Assembly: GCF_004153445.1 (NCBI RefSeq)
Contig: NZ_SDQC01000004.1
Coordinates: forward strand, 124,001 to 188,000
DNA from: Allopusillimonas soli
GTDB taxonomy: Bacteria > Pseudomonadota > Gammaproteobacteria > Burkholderiales > Burkholderiaceae_B
Direction of reading: 5' to 3'
DNA length: 64,000 nucleotides
The notes beneath the pieces were generated by a model that worked only from the letters and a program-made list of their open reading frames with translations, did no database searches and was not told the origin of the DNA. Positions 54,507 through 63,710 of the stretch are shown piece by piece (the stretch's first letter is position 1; every line of letters begins with the position of its first letter). Both the position numbers and the translations under genes were made by a program.

Positions 54507-56114
54507 CTATGCATTGCCTGCGAACACCTGGCCGCCATGCTCGCGCATCGTATGAAAGACGATGTCGGGGAACAACTCCTGGGCGACACGCAGTTGAGCC
54601 GGCGAGCTGGCCAGGAAGGCGGGTGCGTCGACGACATCGTAGGCGATGTTTGCGACATTCGAATCCATGAATTTTCGCAGCACCTTGGGGTCGTCCGCTG
54701 TAAACCAACGTGCCATGTTGTAACGCGAGGGCATCAGGCGGGCGTCGACGCCGTATTCCGTCTTGAGCCGATGGGCGACAACCTCAAACTGCAATTGGCC
54801 AACCGCGCCGAGCAGCAATGCGCCGCCGGCGACCTCGGGGCGGAACACCTGAATGGCGCCTTCCTCGCCAAGCTGGGTCAGGCCTATGCGCAGTTGTTTG
54901 GTACGCAAAGGATCTTTGACTTCGACGGCCTGGAACAGTTCAGGCGCAAAGAAAGGCAGCCCGGTGAACTGCAGCTGCTCCCCTTCGGTGAGCACATCGC
55001 CGAGCTGGAGAACGCCGTGGTTGGGAATGCCGATGACGTCGCCGGCATAGGCCTCGTCCAGCAGCTCGCGGCGCTGCGATAGAAAGGAGACGACATTGTT
55101 CGGTCGAATTTCCTTGCCGGTGCGCGATACCCTGAGCTTCATGCCGCGCTGGAAGCGGCCGGAGCTGACACGCACGAAAGCCACGCGATCGCGATGGGCT
55201 GGGTCCATATTGGCTTGCACCTTGAAGACCACGCCGCTGAACTTCGGCTCGTCGGGCTGCACCGGGCGCTGCAAGGCCTCGCGCGGCCCCGGCTGCGGCG
55301 CCAGGTCCACCAGCGCATCCAGAACCTCCTGCACACCGAAATTGTTGATGGCCGAACCAAAGAACACGGGCGTCTGCTTGCCGGCCAGAAAGGCTTTATG
55401 ATCGAAGGCGGGTGCGGCAGCCTGGATGAGTTCGATTTCGTCGCGGGCCTTCTCGAACATATCGCCGAAGCGCGCGGAGATGGCCGGATTGTCCAGGCCT
55501 TCGATCAGTTCGTCATGGTTGTCGCGCCGTTCCTGGCCTGCGCGGAACACCCGCATGCGATTGCGGCGGATGTCGAATACGCCGCCGAACGATCTGCCCA
55601 TGCCCACCGGCCAGGAGAAAGGCACGGCATCCATGCCCAGATGCCCTTCGATCTCCGAAAGCAGGTCCAGCGGCTCACGGACCTCCCGGTCCAGTTTGTT
55701 GATGAAGGTGATGATGGGCGTATTGCGTGCCCGGCAGACTTGCAGCAGGCGTATGGTCTGGGGTTCGACACCATTTCCGGCGTCTATGACCATCAGGGCG
55801 GCATCGACGGCGGTGAGCACGCGATAGGTATCTTCGGAAAAATCCTGGTGCCCGGGGGTGTCAAGCAGGTTGATCACACAGTCCCGGTATTCCATCTGCA
55901 TGACGGACGATGCCACGGAGATGCCGCGCTGTTTTTCGATTTCCATCCAGTCGGAAGAAGCATGTCGGCTGGCCTTGCGCGCCTTGACACTGCCGGCGAT
56001 CTGGATGGCGCCTGCGAACAGCAGCAACTTTTCCGTGAGCGTGGTCTTGCCGGCGTCGGGATGGGAGATGATGGCAAAGGTGCGGCGTCGTTCGACTTCT
56101 TGTTTGATACTCAT
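54507..56114 (-). CDS. prfC: Peptide chain release factor 3
   Basis: A 535-residue GTPase that recycles RF1/RF2 from the ribosome after termination. G1 is SHPDAGKTT, G2/switch GISVASSVMQ, G3 DTPGHQDF, G4 NKLD. It is full length and typical of RF3 (EF-G-like domains I-III). Confidence 0.95.
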   Translation of the reverse strand: MSIKQEVERRRTFAIISHPDAGKTTLTEKLLLFAGAIQIAGSVKARKASRHASSDWMEIEKQRGISVASSVMQMEYRDCVINLLDTPGHQDFSEDTYRVLTAVDAALMVIDAGNGVEPQTIRLLQVCRARNTPIITFINKLDREVREPLDLLSEIEGHLGMDAVPFSWPVGMGRSFGGVFDIRRNRMRVFRAGQERRDNHDELIEGLDNPAISARFGDMFEKARDEIELIQAAAPAFDHKAFLAGKQTPVFFGSAINNFGVQEVLDALVDLAPQPGPREALQRPVQPDEPKFSGVVFKVQANMDPAHRDRVAFVRVSSGRFQRGMKLRVSRTGKEIRPNNVVSFLSQRRELLDEAYAGDVIGIPNHGVLQLGDVLTEGEQLQFTGLPFFAPELFQAVEVKDPLRTKQLRIGLTQLGEEGAIQVFRPEVAGGALLLGAVGQLQFEVVAHRLKTEYGVDARLMPSRYNMARWFTADDPKVLRKFMDSNVANIAYDVVDAPAFLASSPAQLRVAQELFPDIVFHTMREHGGQVFAGNA

Positions 56115-56171
56115 GAAGGGATTTTAACGTGTGGAGCGGCAGGAAAGCGGCATGCCGCGGTCCTGTGCCGC

Positions 56172-56813
56172 CTATGACGGATCGTCGACATGGTGGCTGA
56201 GTGTGGCCAGCGCGGTGCCGGCCAGGATGAATAGCGCGCCAAAGCCGCGATTGAGCCAACGTATGTGGCGAGGACTGCGCAGCAGTTTCAGCAGACGGGA
56301 TGCCAGCGAGGTATAGAAGCCCATGGCGACCAGGTCGGTGAACACCAGTGTCGCGGCTATGGTGACGTACTGCAGCGCGAGGGGGCGTCCAGGATCCAGG
56401 AACTGCGGCACGACGGCCAGCAGAAAGACCGTGCCCTTGGGATTGGTGATGTTGACGAGGCATCCGCGCACAATGAGTTCGCGGACATGGAAATGGCCGC
56501 CTTTTGCCGCCGCGACGGGAACGGGTGCGGCGTCGGTGCGGAACTGGCGCCATCCCAGGTACACGAGATAGCCCACGCCCAGCCATTTGACAACGCCGAA
56601 GGCCACTTCGGAGGCCGCGAGCAGCGCGCCCAGGCCAACCGCCACGACAAGAAACTGGATCAGCAGGCCGATCTCGAGCCCACAGGTGGTCCAGTAACCG
56701 CGGCGAAAGCCATGCTTCAGGCCCGAGGCCATAGCGGATATGGCGCCCGGGCCCGGTGAGAACGAGATGGCCCAGGAGGCCGCGAAAAAAGCGAGCCAGG
56801 TGGCAAACGACAT
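56172..56813 (-). CDS. LysE/RhtB-family exporter
   Basis: A 213-residue membrane protein with six helices and the family signature SFSPGPGAISAMASG, LGVGYLVYLGWRQF and NITNPKGTVFLLAVVPQF. It is a paralogue of the gene at 33676-34302. It starts 3 bp after the rhlE-type helicase stop, so it may be cotranscribed. The exported metabolite is unknown. Confidence 0.87.
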   Translation of the reverse strand: MSFATWLAFFAASWAISFSPGPGAISAMASGLKHGFRRGYWTTCGLEIGLLIQFLVVAVGLGALLAASEVAFGVVKWLGVGYLVYLGWRQFRTDAAPVPVAAAKGGHFHVRELIVRGCLVNITNPKGTVFLLAVVPQFLDPGRPLALQYVTIAATLVFTDLVAMGFYTSLASRLLKLLRSPRHIRWLNRGFGALFILAGTALATLSHHVDDPS

Positions 56814-56816
56814 GGC

Positions 56817-58304
56817 TTACTTGCCCAGCAATGCAGCCCGCTGGACATTTGCCGGCCGCGCGGAGCGGGGCGCGGCGCCGTGTGGCGCTCCGGCGGGCTT
56901 GGCCTGGCGGCCATGCGCGTCGCCCTGGCCTGCGCCGCGGCGGTCACGTTGCCCCTGTGGCGCCGAGCGTCCGCCTGCATTGCGCTGGCCCGCATTGGCG
57001 GGGGCGCCGGAGCGCGCGGCATTGCGGCCGGCGCCCTCTCCCTGCCGACCGGATGCGGCGCGCCGGCCCGAATGTGCGCCGTCATCGCGCCGTGGGCGTT
57101 CCTGGCGGCCGCGTGGCTGGGCATCGCGCGGATGTGCCGGTTCGGCACGGACCATGTCTGGCGACCAGCCTTCGATGGTGGTGCGGTCGATGGGGCGCTT
57201 GATGAGTTTCTCGATGGCCGTCAGCAGCTTGATCTCGGAGCGATCGACCAGCGACATGGCCGAGCCCGGCGTACCCGCGCGACCCGTGCGCCCGATACGG
57301 TGCACATAGTCTTCGGGCACATTGGGAAGCTCGAAATTGACAACATTGGGCAACTGGTCGATGTCGATGCCGCGCGCGGCAATATCGGTAGCCACCAGGA
57401 CGGCGACCTTGCCTTCCTTGAAACCAGCCAGCGCGCGAGTGCGGGCAGCCTGGCTCTTGTTGCCATGGATGGCGGCTGCGGACAGACCGTCCTTGACCAG
57501 CTTCTCGGCCAGGCGGTTGGCGCCATGCTTGGTGCGGGTGAACACCAGCACCTGATGCCATCCGCTCTCGCGGATGATGTGGCTGAGCAGATCGCGCTTG
57601 TGGGACTGTTCGGTCATGACCACGCTTTGCGACACAAGCTCGGATGCCGTATTGCGCCGCGCCACCGATATCTCGGCCGGGTCGTTCAGCACACTGCGCG
57701 ACAGCGTGCGGATCTCGTCGGAGAATGTGGCCGAGAAGAGCAGGTTTTGCCGCGTCTTGGGCAGCAGCGCCAGCACGCGCCGAATGTCGCGGATAAAGCC
57801 CATGTCCAGCATACGGTCGGCTTCGTCCAGCACAAGAATTTCGACCGCGGACAGATCTACGGTTTTTTGCTGGGCATGGTCAAGCAGGCGGCCGGGCGTG
57901 GCCACGAGGATATCCAGCGGCTTGCGCAGCGCGTTGATCTGGGGGTTGATATTGACGCCGCCGAACATGACCATGGAGCGGATGCTGGTGTGCGTTCCGT
58001 ATGTGCGGACGGATTCCTCGACCTGGGCTGCCAGTTCGCGGGTGGGCGTGAGTATCAGTACCCGCGGCTGGCCCGGCTTGCGGGATTTGGCGGGGCTGTT
58101 TAGCAGGCGATGCAGAATGGGCAGCGTAAAGCCGGCCGTCTTGCCTGTTCCGGTCTGCGCCGCGGCGAGCAGATCGCCGCCCTGCATGACTTGGGGAATG
58201 GCCTGAGCCTGTATGGGTGTGGGGTGCGTATAGCCGGTGTCGGCGACAGCACGCAAAAGGGGTTCTGCCAGGCCGAGCGAGGCAAAGTGGGTTTGGGTAT
58301 TCAA
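56817..58304 (-). CDS. rhlE: DEAD-box ATP-dependent RNA helicase (RhlE type)
   Basis: A 495-residue RNA helicase. It has the Q motif ([21 protein letters not shown]), motif [10 protein letters not shown], Ia PTRELA, II LDEADRM, III FSATF, and [12 protein letters not shown]. The last 120 residues are Arg/Gly/Ala/Gln-rich and probably bind RNA. The start is taken as TTG at 58304, preceded at good distance by GGAGT and aligned with the family N-terminus; no ATG with a ribosome-binding site is available. The 238-bp divergent gap to lemA holds the lemA promoter. Confidence 0.92.
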   Translation of the reverse strand: MNTQTHFASLGLAEPLLRAVADTGYTHPTPIQAQAIPQVMQGGDLLAAAQTGTGKTAGFTLPILHRLLNSPAKSRKPGQPRVLILTPTRELAAQVEESVRTYGTHTSIRSMVMFGGVNINPQINALRKPLDILVATPGRLLDHAQQKTVDLSAVEILVLDEADRMLDMGFIRDIRRVLALLPKTRQNLLFSATFSDEIRTLSRSVLNDPAEISVARRNTASELVSQSVVMTEQSHKRDLLSHIIRESGWHQVLVFTRTKHGANRLAEKLVKDGLSAAAIHGNKSQAARTRALAGFKEGKVAVLVATDIAARGIDIDQLPNVVNFELPNVPEDYVHRIGRTGRAGTPGSAMSLVDRSEIKLLTAIEKLIKRPIDRTTIEGWSPDMVRAEPAHPRDAQPRGRQERPRRDDGAHSGRRAASGRQGEGAGRNAARSGAPANAGQRNAGGRSAPQGQRDRRGAGQGDAHGRQAKPAGAPHGAAPRSARPANVQRAALLGK

Positions 58305-58484
58305 GAATGACTCCAGCGACAGCCTATCGCTCGAGTCGAGAGATACCAATCCAGGCAGACGATGCAAGTGGTTGATGGCGAAAAAGCCAAGAGCGTGGCC
58401 GGACGGCCTGCTGCGGTGCATCGATTGGCAGGATGCACAGTCACCCATTGTAGCCGACGCGCCGGGATAGGGAAACCTTGGCCA

Positions 58485-58513
58485 TTGATTTTGCGCTGCG
58501 TCACTGTTGTAAT
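58485..58513 (+). promoter_or_regulatory. Candidate lemA promoter
   Basis: TTGATT (58485-58490) and TGTAAT (58508-58513) are 17 bp apart, 30 bp before the lemA ATG. It is a reasonable sigma-70 match. Confidence 0.45.
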
Positions 58514-58542
58514 TCGGGGATCATCACTCCGGGATTGCTTTC

Positions 58543-59154
58543 ATGAAACGACTGTTCCTTCTGCTCATGGCGCCAGTACTGTCCGTGCTGCTTGCGGGCT
58601 GCGGCTACAACGAAATCCAGCGTCTTGACGAGCAAGTGAAGGCATCCTGGTCGCAGGTGCTTAATCAGTATGAGCGCCGCGCCGATCTTGTGCCCAAGCT
58701 AGTCAATTCCGTCAATGCCTACATGGTGAACGAGCGCGCCGTGCTCACGCAGGTGACCGAGGCCCGGGCCAAGGTGGGCAGCGTCCAGGTCAAAGTCGAG
58801 GACCTCGACAATCCCGAACTCATGCAACGTTTCACCCAGGCCCAGGGCGAATTGTCATCGGCGCTGTCGCGGTTGATCGCTGTGTCGGAGAACTACCCCC
58901 AGCTTAAAAGCGATGGCTTGTTCCGCGATCTCATGACGCAGCTCGAAGGCACGGAGAACCGCATCGCCACCGAGCGCGGCCGATATGTGCAGGCCGTGCG
59001 CGACTACAACCTGGTGGTGAGGCAATTCCCCACGCTGATCACAGCCAAGATCTTTGGCTATCACACCATGGAAAACTATGGCATGGATCGGCAGGCCGAC
59101 ATCACGCGTGATCCCGAAGTCAAATTCACGCTGCCCGAACCGGAGAAGCAATGA
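58543..59154 (+). CDS. lemA: LemA-family lipoprotein
   Basis: A 203-residue protein with a lipoprotein signal (LLAGC, acylated Cys20) followed by the LemA helical domain (LDEQVKASWSQVLNQYERRADLVPKLVNSVNAY is its core). It is probably anchored in the inner or outer membrane facing the periplasm; function unknown. It overlaps the following TPM-domain gene by four bases (ATGA), a common pairing. Confidence 0.92.
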   Translation: MKRLFLLLMAPVLSVLLAGCGYNEIQRLDEQVKASWSQVLNQYERRADLVPKLVNSVNAYMVNERAVLTQVTEARAKVGSVQVKVEDLDNPELMQRFTQAQGELSSALSRLIAVSENYPQLKSDGLFRDLMTQLEGTENRIATERGRYVQAVRDYNLVVRQFPTLITAKIFGYHTMENYGMDRQADITRDPEVKFTLPEPEKQ

Positions 59155-60089
59155 CAGCGTGCTGCGCGCCATTCGCCACGATGCTTGGCCGTACCTGCCG
59201 TGGCCTGGCCGTCCTGCTGCGGGTATGCCTGCTCGGCGCCCTGCTGTCCGCCACTTCCGCGGTTTGGGCGCAGCAGGTACCCGTGCCCGAGCTGAAAAGC
59301 TGGGTCACCGACCAGACCGGCACGCTCGATGCCGCGACGCGATCCCGGCTTGAACAGCAGCTTGGCGCGCTCGAGCAGGACAAAGGCGCCCAGATTGCGG
59401 TGCTCATGGTGTCCACCACGGGCGAAGACACCATAGAAAGCTATGCGCGCCGGGTATTCGATCAGTGGCGCATCGGGCGCGAGAAGGTGGATGACGGCAT
59501 TCTGTTCGTTGTTGCCAAGAACGACCATCATATGCGTATCGAAGTCGGCTACGGCCTGGAAGGCGCCGTGCCGGACCTGCTGGCCGGTCGCATTATCCGC
59601 GAACAGGTCGCTCCCCGCTTCAAAGAGGGCGACTTCAGCGGCGGCGTGACGGCCGGCGTGGACAGCCTGGTCAAGCTGGTCAAGGGCGAGACGCTGCCCG
59701 AACCCGCGAGCCGGCCAGCCGCGTCGTCCGATGGCGGCCCGCTGGGGATGCTGCTGCCCCTGGCTTTCATCAGCATGGTCATGCCGCCCATGTTTGCGGC
59801 CATTGCCATCGGCCTTTTCGTCTATGGCCTGTTTACCAGCGTGCCTTTGTCCTTTGGCGCGGCTGTCGTCGCCTTCATGTTGGGCCATATTGGCCGCGGC
59901 ATGGGCGCGCGCACGCGTCGGCGTGGCTCCCGGGCGGCGCGTCGCGGCGCCGTCATAGGGGGTATCGGGGGAGGCTTTGGCGGCGGTTTCGGTGGTGGTT
60001 TTGGCGGCGGGGGCGGTGGTTTCGGCGGTGGCTTCGGCGGCGGAGGTGGCGGCAGCAGCGGGGGCGGCGGCGCCTCAGGGAGCTGGTAA
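59151..60089 (+). CDS. TPM-domain membrane protein (YgcG family)
   Basis: A 312-residue protein. It has a signal peptide to about residue 42, then a TPM domain (WVTDQTGTLDAATRSRLEQQ, GYGLEGAVPDLLAGRII), two membrane helices around 205-250, a basic linker, and a Gly-rich, Phe-spaced tail ending SGSW. TPM/Psb32 proteins are thought to assist membrane-protein or photosystem maintenance, some with phosphatase activity. It is coupled to lemA and abuts the next TPM gene. Confidence 0.9.
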   Translation: MTACCAPFATMLGRTCRGLAVLLRVCLLGALLSATSAVWAQQVPVPELKSWVTDQTGTLDAATRSRLEQQLGALEQDKGAQIAVLMVSTTGEDTIESYARRVFDQWRIGREKVDDGILFVVAKNDHHMRIEVGYGLEGAVPDLLAGRIIREQVAPRFKEGDFSGGVTAGVDSLVKLVKGETLPEPASRPAASSDGGPLGMLLPLAFISMVMPPMFAAIAIGLFVYGLFTSVPLSFGAAVVAFMLGHIGRGMGARTRRRGSRAARRGAVIGGIGGGFGGGFGGGFGGGGGGFGGGFGGGGGGSSGGGGASGSW

Positions 60090-60590
60090 ATGCGTGCCAT
60101 CACGAAATTCAAGATAGTCACGGGCTGGGCCAGCCTGGAAGGGCAATGGCTGCGGCGTCGGCATTTCAATGAAGCCATGCTGGCGCGCGTGGCGAAACGC
60201 ATTCGCGAGGCGGAAACCGGTCATGCGGGCGAACTCATGCTCGCCATAGAGGCCAGCAGCCCGGTTCACGAGCCCGACAGCGCCTTGCGCGCGCTGGAGG
60301 TGTTCGGTCGGCTGCGTGTCTGGGATACGCCGGGCAATACGGGTGTACTGCTTTATCTGGCTTTAGACAGGCGGGTCATTCATATTATTGCGGATCGCGG
60401 CGTTCAGGGTGCGGACGCGCAGTGGGCCCCGATCTGCGGCCGCCTTCAAGACCGCCTGCGCATCCGCGATTACGAAGCTGGCATTCTGTCCGCCATCGAT
60501 GAAATCGAAGCCGTTCTGGGTCAGGCATGCCCTCTGGATGGCGAGACGGCCAATCCCAACGATCTTCCCGACCGTCCCGTCCTGCTCTGA
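60090..60590 (+). CDS. TPM-domain protein without signal peptide
   Basis: A 166-residue relative of the preceding protein, carrying only a TPM-like domain (RIREAETGHAGELMLAIEAS, VLLYLALDRRVIHIIADRG). No signal peptide or membrane helix is evident. Its ATG directly follows the stop of the upstream gene, so the three genes lemA-TPM-TPM form one operon. Confidence 0.85.
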   Translation: MRAITKFKIVTGWASLEGQWLRRRHFNEAMLARVAKRIREAETGHAGELMLAIEASSPVHEPDSALRALEVFGRLRVWDTPGNTGVLLYLALDRRVIHIIADRGVQGADAQWAPICGRLQDRLRIRDYEAGILSAIDEIEAVLGQACPLDGETANPNDLPDRPVLL

Positions 60591-60615
60591 TTTCACTGCG
60601 TAGGGGGCTTTGCCT

Positions 60616-62115
60616 TTACGCGTCTTGTGCGGCTGCGCCACTTGCGGGATGGCTGAGACGGGCGGTCAAGGCCTGCACGACCTGCTTGCGGCGTGATGAG
60701 TTTTCATAGTTTCCCGACAGCGTGGACCATTGCGGCTGGCTTCGCGCTTCCTGCAATTCGTCGGGCAGGCGGCCGGACTGCCAGCCCGGCGAGAGATCCC
60801 GCGTACTGGGGGCGGGCTGGCCAGCCTGCGGGGCAGGCGCGGTGGGCGTGTTTTCATCGGCCGCGGCCTCGAGTTCAATGGGTGCCTGGGCGGCATGGCC
60901 GCGCCGTTCCAGCGCGCGCAGCAGGGCCAGTTGCCGCAATGCCAGCAGGCGCAGCACGGCGTCGTCTACAGTGATCTCCCGATAACCCTGCAGTCTGCCC
61001 ATGACCCGCTTGCCGATTTTATCGGCGCCCTGCCACAGTCCACCGACGGCTGCGCCGAGGAGTGTTGCCGCGCCGAGACTGAGCCCCGCTGTGAAGACAT
61101 CCAGCGTGGCGCCGGCCATGGCGCCGGCCGCAAGCCCCTTGCCCACATGGACACCGAAATCCTTCAGCGCCTGCGGATGAAAAAGGTCCATGCCCCATCG
61201 CTCGCCTTCCAGCGGCAGGGCATGGGCCGGGAAATCGCGTTGCGAAAAGTTGTAGCGCTTGAGCAGCGAGCGCACGCAGGCTGTCTCCCGGTCCCGTACC
61301 TGCCTGCGCAGGTTCTGGGCGGCGGCTTCCACGCTTTCCTGGTCGGGCTCGCAGGCAATGCGCCATGCGGCGGCGTCCACCAGCAGTTCGGCAATCAGCC
61401 GCAGCCCGTCTTTGTGACGCTGACTTTTCTGTTGCGCCACCTCGTCCCTGATTTCCCGGAGCAGCGCCGCATGGCCATCCAGAAGCAGCGCGAGCTTGTC
61501 ATAAAGCTGCGCTTCGCCGTCCAGCGCGGGCGCGACTGTATCGAATTCAGCTATGGCATGCAGGCCCAGGCGTGCCAAGGCCTCGCGCCACTGCGACAGC
61601 CTTTGCTGCGGACTGTGCGTGAAATTGAGTACAGGCAGCAAAGGATGGCCGCAACTGGCCAGGATGGTGAGTTCATCCTTGTGCTTGCCAAGTATGGGGT
61701 CGCGGGCGTCGACCACATACAGGCCCGCGTCGCTGTCGAGCAATTTGCGCAGCACCCGAGCCTCCTGTTCGAAACGGCGGTGCGCCTCGGGGCTGTCCAG
61801 AAAGCGGCGTATGCGTTCGGGGCCATCCAGGCGCGATGCGGCGGGTGCGATCTGCTCCAGATAATCGAGCAGGGCGATGCTGTCTTCGATGCCCGGCGTG
61901 TCATACAGCGTTACGGCCGGGCGGCCATCGACCAGCAGGCTGGCGCCTTCAACATGGCGGGTGGTGCCTGGGCTGTCCTGCACTTGCCCAAAGCCAGGAT
62001 CCCGCGCAAGTGTGCGCAGCAAAGAGGTCTTGCCGGTATTCGTATGTCCGACCACTGCGAGCTTCAATGCCTGGTTGTCGACGGCCGGCGCAGCGGCGCT
62101 CTGTGCATCGCTCAT
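60616..62115 (-). CDS. Era-like GTPase with DUF3482
   Basis: A 499-residue protein. The N-terminal GTPase domain has G1 GHTNTGKTS, G2 TTRHVEG, G3 DTPG and an NF[TS] G4-like region. The C-terminal DUF3482 half has a Gly/Ala-rich pair of helices (FGVHVGKGLAAGAMAGATLDVFTAGLSLGAATLLGAAVGG), probably membrane-inserting, and a disordered Pro/Ala tail. The function is unknown. Its start overlaps the stop of the DUF2868 gene by four bases, which ties the two proteins together. Confidence 0.88.
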   Translation of the reverse strand: MSDAQSAAAPAVDNQALKLAVVGHTNTGKTSLLRTLARDPGFGQVQDSPGTTRHVEGASLLVDGRPAVTLYDTPGIEDSIALLDYLEQIAPAASRLDGPERIRRFLDSPEAHRRFEQEARVLRKLLDSDAGLYVVDARDPILGKHKDELTILASCGHPLLPVLNFTHSPQQRLSQWREALARLGLHAIAEFDTVAPALDGEAQLYDKLALLLDGHAALLREIRDEVAQQKSQRHKDGLRLIAELLVDAAAWRIACEPDQESVEAAAQNLRRQVRDRETACVRSLLKRYNFSQRDFPAHALPLEGERWGMDLFHPQALKDFGVHVGKGLAAGAMAGATLDVFTAGLSLGAATLLGAAVGGLWQGADKIGKRVMGRLQGYREITVDDAVLRLLALRQLALLRALERRGHAAQAPIELEAAADENTPTAPAPQAGQPAPSTRDLSPGWQSGRLPDELQEARSQPQWSTLSGNYENSSRRKQVVQALTARLSHPASGAAAQDA

Positions 62116-63710
62116 GACGATGCTCCCGTTCCCGGCGTTGTGCGGGCCCGTGTCGCGGTGCGCTCCGGCGCGGAAATGTCTGGGAAGGCGGGCGTGGCGT
62201 TTTCCGCTGCCGTGCCCGATGTGTCGTCCGGCGGGCTCACCGTACCCGCCAGCCATGCCACTGCGGCATCCGCATGGGCGTGGATGCGCTCAGGCTCGAA
62301 GCCGGCGGCGACCAGGCGCTCGCGCCATGCACCAGCGCGCGATGCCTCGCCGGCATGAGACGCCATGGGCGTTGGTGCCGGTTCGCCCCGGCTTGCACTT
62401 GCGCCGCCGGACGCACGCTCGCAAAGCAGGATGCCGCTTGTCCCGGAAAGCCCTGCGATCTCCGCGATCAATGCAATGGTCCCGCGATCGGGTGTCTGCC
62501 CCGCATCGCAACCCAGCAGCACCCTCGCCGGTGCGGCATCCTGCAGGCTATCGAGCAGGCGTTTGCGTTGGGCGCCGCTGTCTATCATGCCCATATCGAT
62601 GACGCTTGCCGGCAGCGCGGACGGCGGCCAGGGCGTGTCGGGCGGCAGCTCCAGCCCGATCAGCAGGGCCTGGCCGGGCGGGATGCCCGACACCTGGGGG
62701 GCGGTAATGCGGGTCTGGTAGCCATCCGTGGGGGCACTGTCCACACCGGTGGGCAGGCTGGCCGGCATCAGGCGGTCGCGCAGTTCGGCATGGCCCGGCA
62801 AGGTGGGGTCGAGTGTGATCGCCCCCATTCGCATGCGCACCATCCACAGGCTTATGGTCAGGGCTGCCAGGCGCGGCAGCAGGCCGTAGACCACCAGACA
62901 GCCTATCAGCCATCCAGACCACAGCGCCTGAGCGGAGGCTGGAAGCGTCTGCAGGCCGTCGCTGGCGCGAATGATGGCCTCAGTGGGTGTTGGGAAACCC
63001 AGGCGCGCCGGCAGCCATCCCAGCATGCGGGTGAGGTCTACAAAGGTGTCGGGCGTAAGCAGCGTTGTTTCCCAGTTGAAGCCGTAGCGCCGCGCAGACA
63101 GCAGCGCGAGCATGACCAGCACCGCGGCTCCCAGCGCCAGTATCCACAGTGCATGGCTGATGCCGCCCATCGCCCAGCGCAGGCTGCGTTCTCTGTCCAG
63201 GAGTTCGATCAGCGCTCGCGGTGCTAAGGCGGCATCGGGTCCGCGCGCCAGGCGCCGCGTCAGCCACAGCCAGCATTCCCCCAGCCATGCCCCCGCGCCG
63301 CTGCCGGCAGACACGCCGAAGCTAAGCAGCCAGAACAGAAACGTAAGCAGATTGAGGCCGAGCAGCGTGGCCAATGCCATCACGATATTCACCGACCGGT
63401 TGCCATCGCCCAGTGCGCCCAGTGCGGCAGCGCCTCCCGCAATCACCGCCGCAACGGCCATGATGAACAGGGACAGGCGCGCCATGGCCGTCCAGCGGTC
63501 GAGCACGGTGTCCAATTTTTCGCGCCCGCCCAGCAACTGCGCCCGATATAGCAGCCGGTCGGCAAATGTTCCGCCGGCGGCGCGTGCGCGGCGCGTTTCG
63601 CTGCCGTCCTCCAATGGCCCCCACAGTGATTCGCGCAGGCGTATCGTCTCGGCAAGCCAGTGGCTGCGCATTCGGGAAACCGCGACAGTCGGGGAATTCC
63701 GCTCAGGCAT
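62112..63710 (-). CDS. DUF2868-domain membrane protein
   Basis: A 532-residue polytopic protein of the DUF2868 family, typically encoded next to DUF3482 GTPases. It has an N-terminal conserved helical segment (LLYRAQLLGGREKLDTVLDRW), several membrane helices between 85 and 330, then a soluble C-terminal part. The start at 63710 overlaps the YkvA-like gene by eight bases. Probably a complex partner of the GTPase; the process is unknown. Confidence 0.88.
   Translation of the reverse strand: MPERNSPTVAVSRMRSHWLAETIRLRESLWGPLEDGSETRRARAAGGTFADRLLYRAQLLGGREKLDTVLDRWTAMARLSLFIMAVAAVIAGGAAALGALGDGNRSVNIVMALATLLGLNLLTFLFWLLSFGVSAGSGAGAWLGECWLWLTRRLARGPDAALAPRALIELLDRERSLRWAMGGISHALWILALGAAVLVMLALLSARRYGFNWETTLLTPDTFVDLTRMLGWLPARLGFPTPTEAIIRASDGLQTLPASAQALWSGWLIGCLVVYGLLPRLAALTISLWMVRMRMGAITLDPTLPGHAELRDRLMPASLPTGVDSAPTDGYQTRITAPQVSGIPPGQALLIGLELPPDTPWPPSALPASVIDMGMIDSGAQRKRLLDSLQDAAPARVLLGCDAGQTPDRGTIALIAEIAGLSGTSGILLCERASGGASASRGEPAPTPMASHAGEASRAGAWRERLVAAGFEPERIHAHADAAVAWLAGTVSPPDDTSGTAAENATPAFPDISAPERTATRARTTPGTGASS

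Noticed and set aside
59960-60086. Gly-rich tandem repeat as a non-coding repeat element
   Set aside because: It is the in-frame glycine tail of a TPM-domain protein, common in the YgcG family.
60730-62358. 542-codon plus-strand frame opposite the DUF3482 GTPase
   Set aside because: The opposite strand encodes G1-G3 motifs; the antisense product is low-complexity and unfamiliar.
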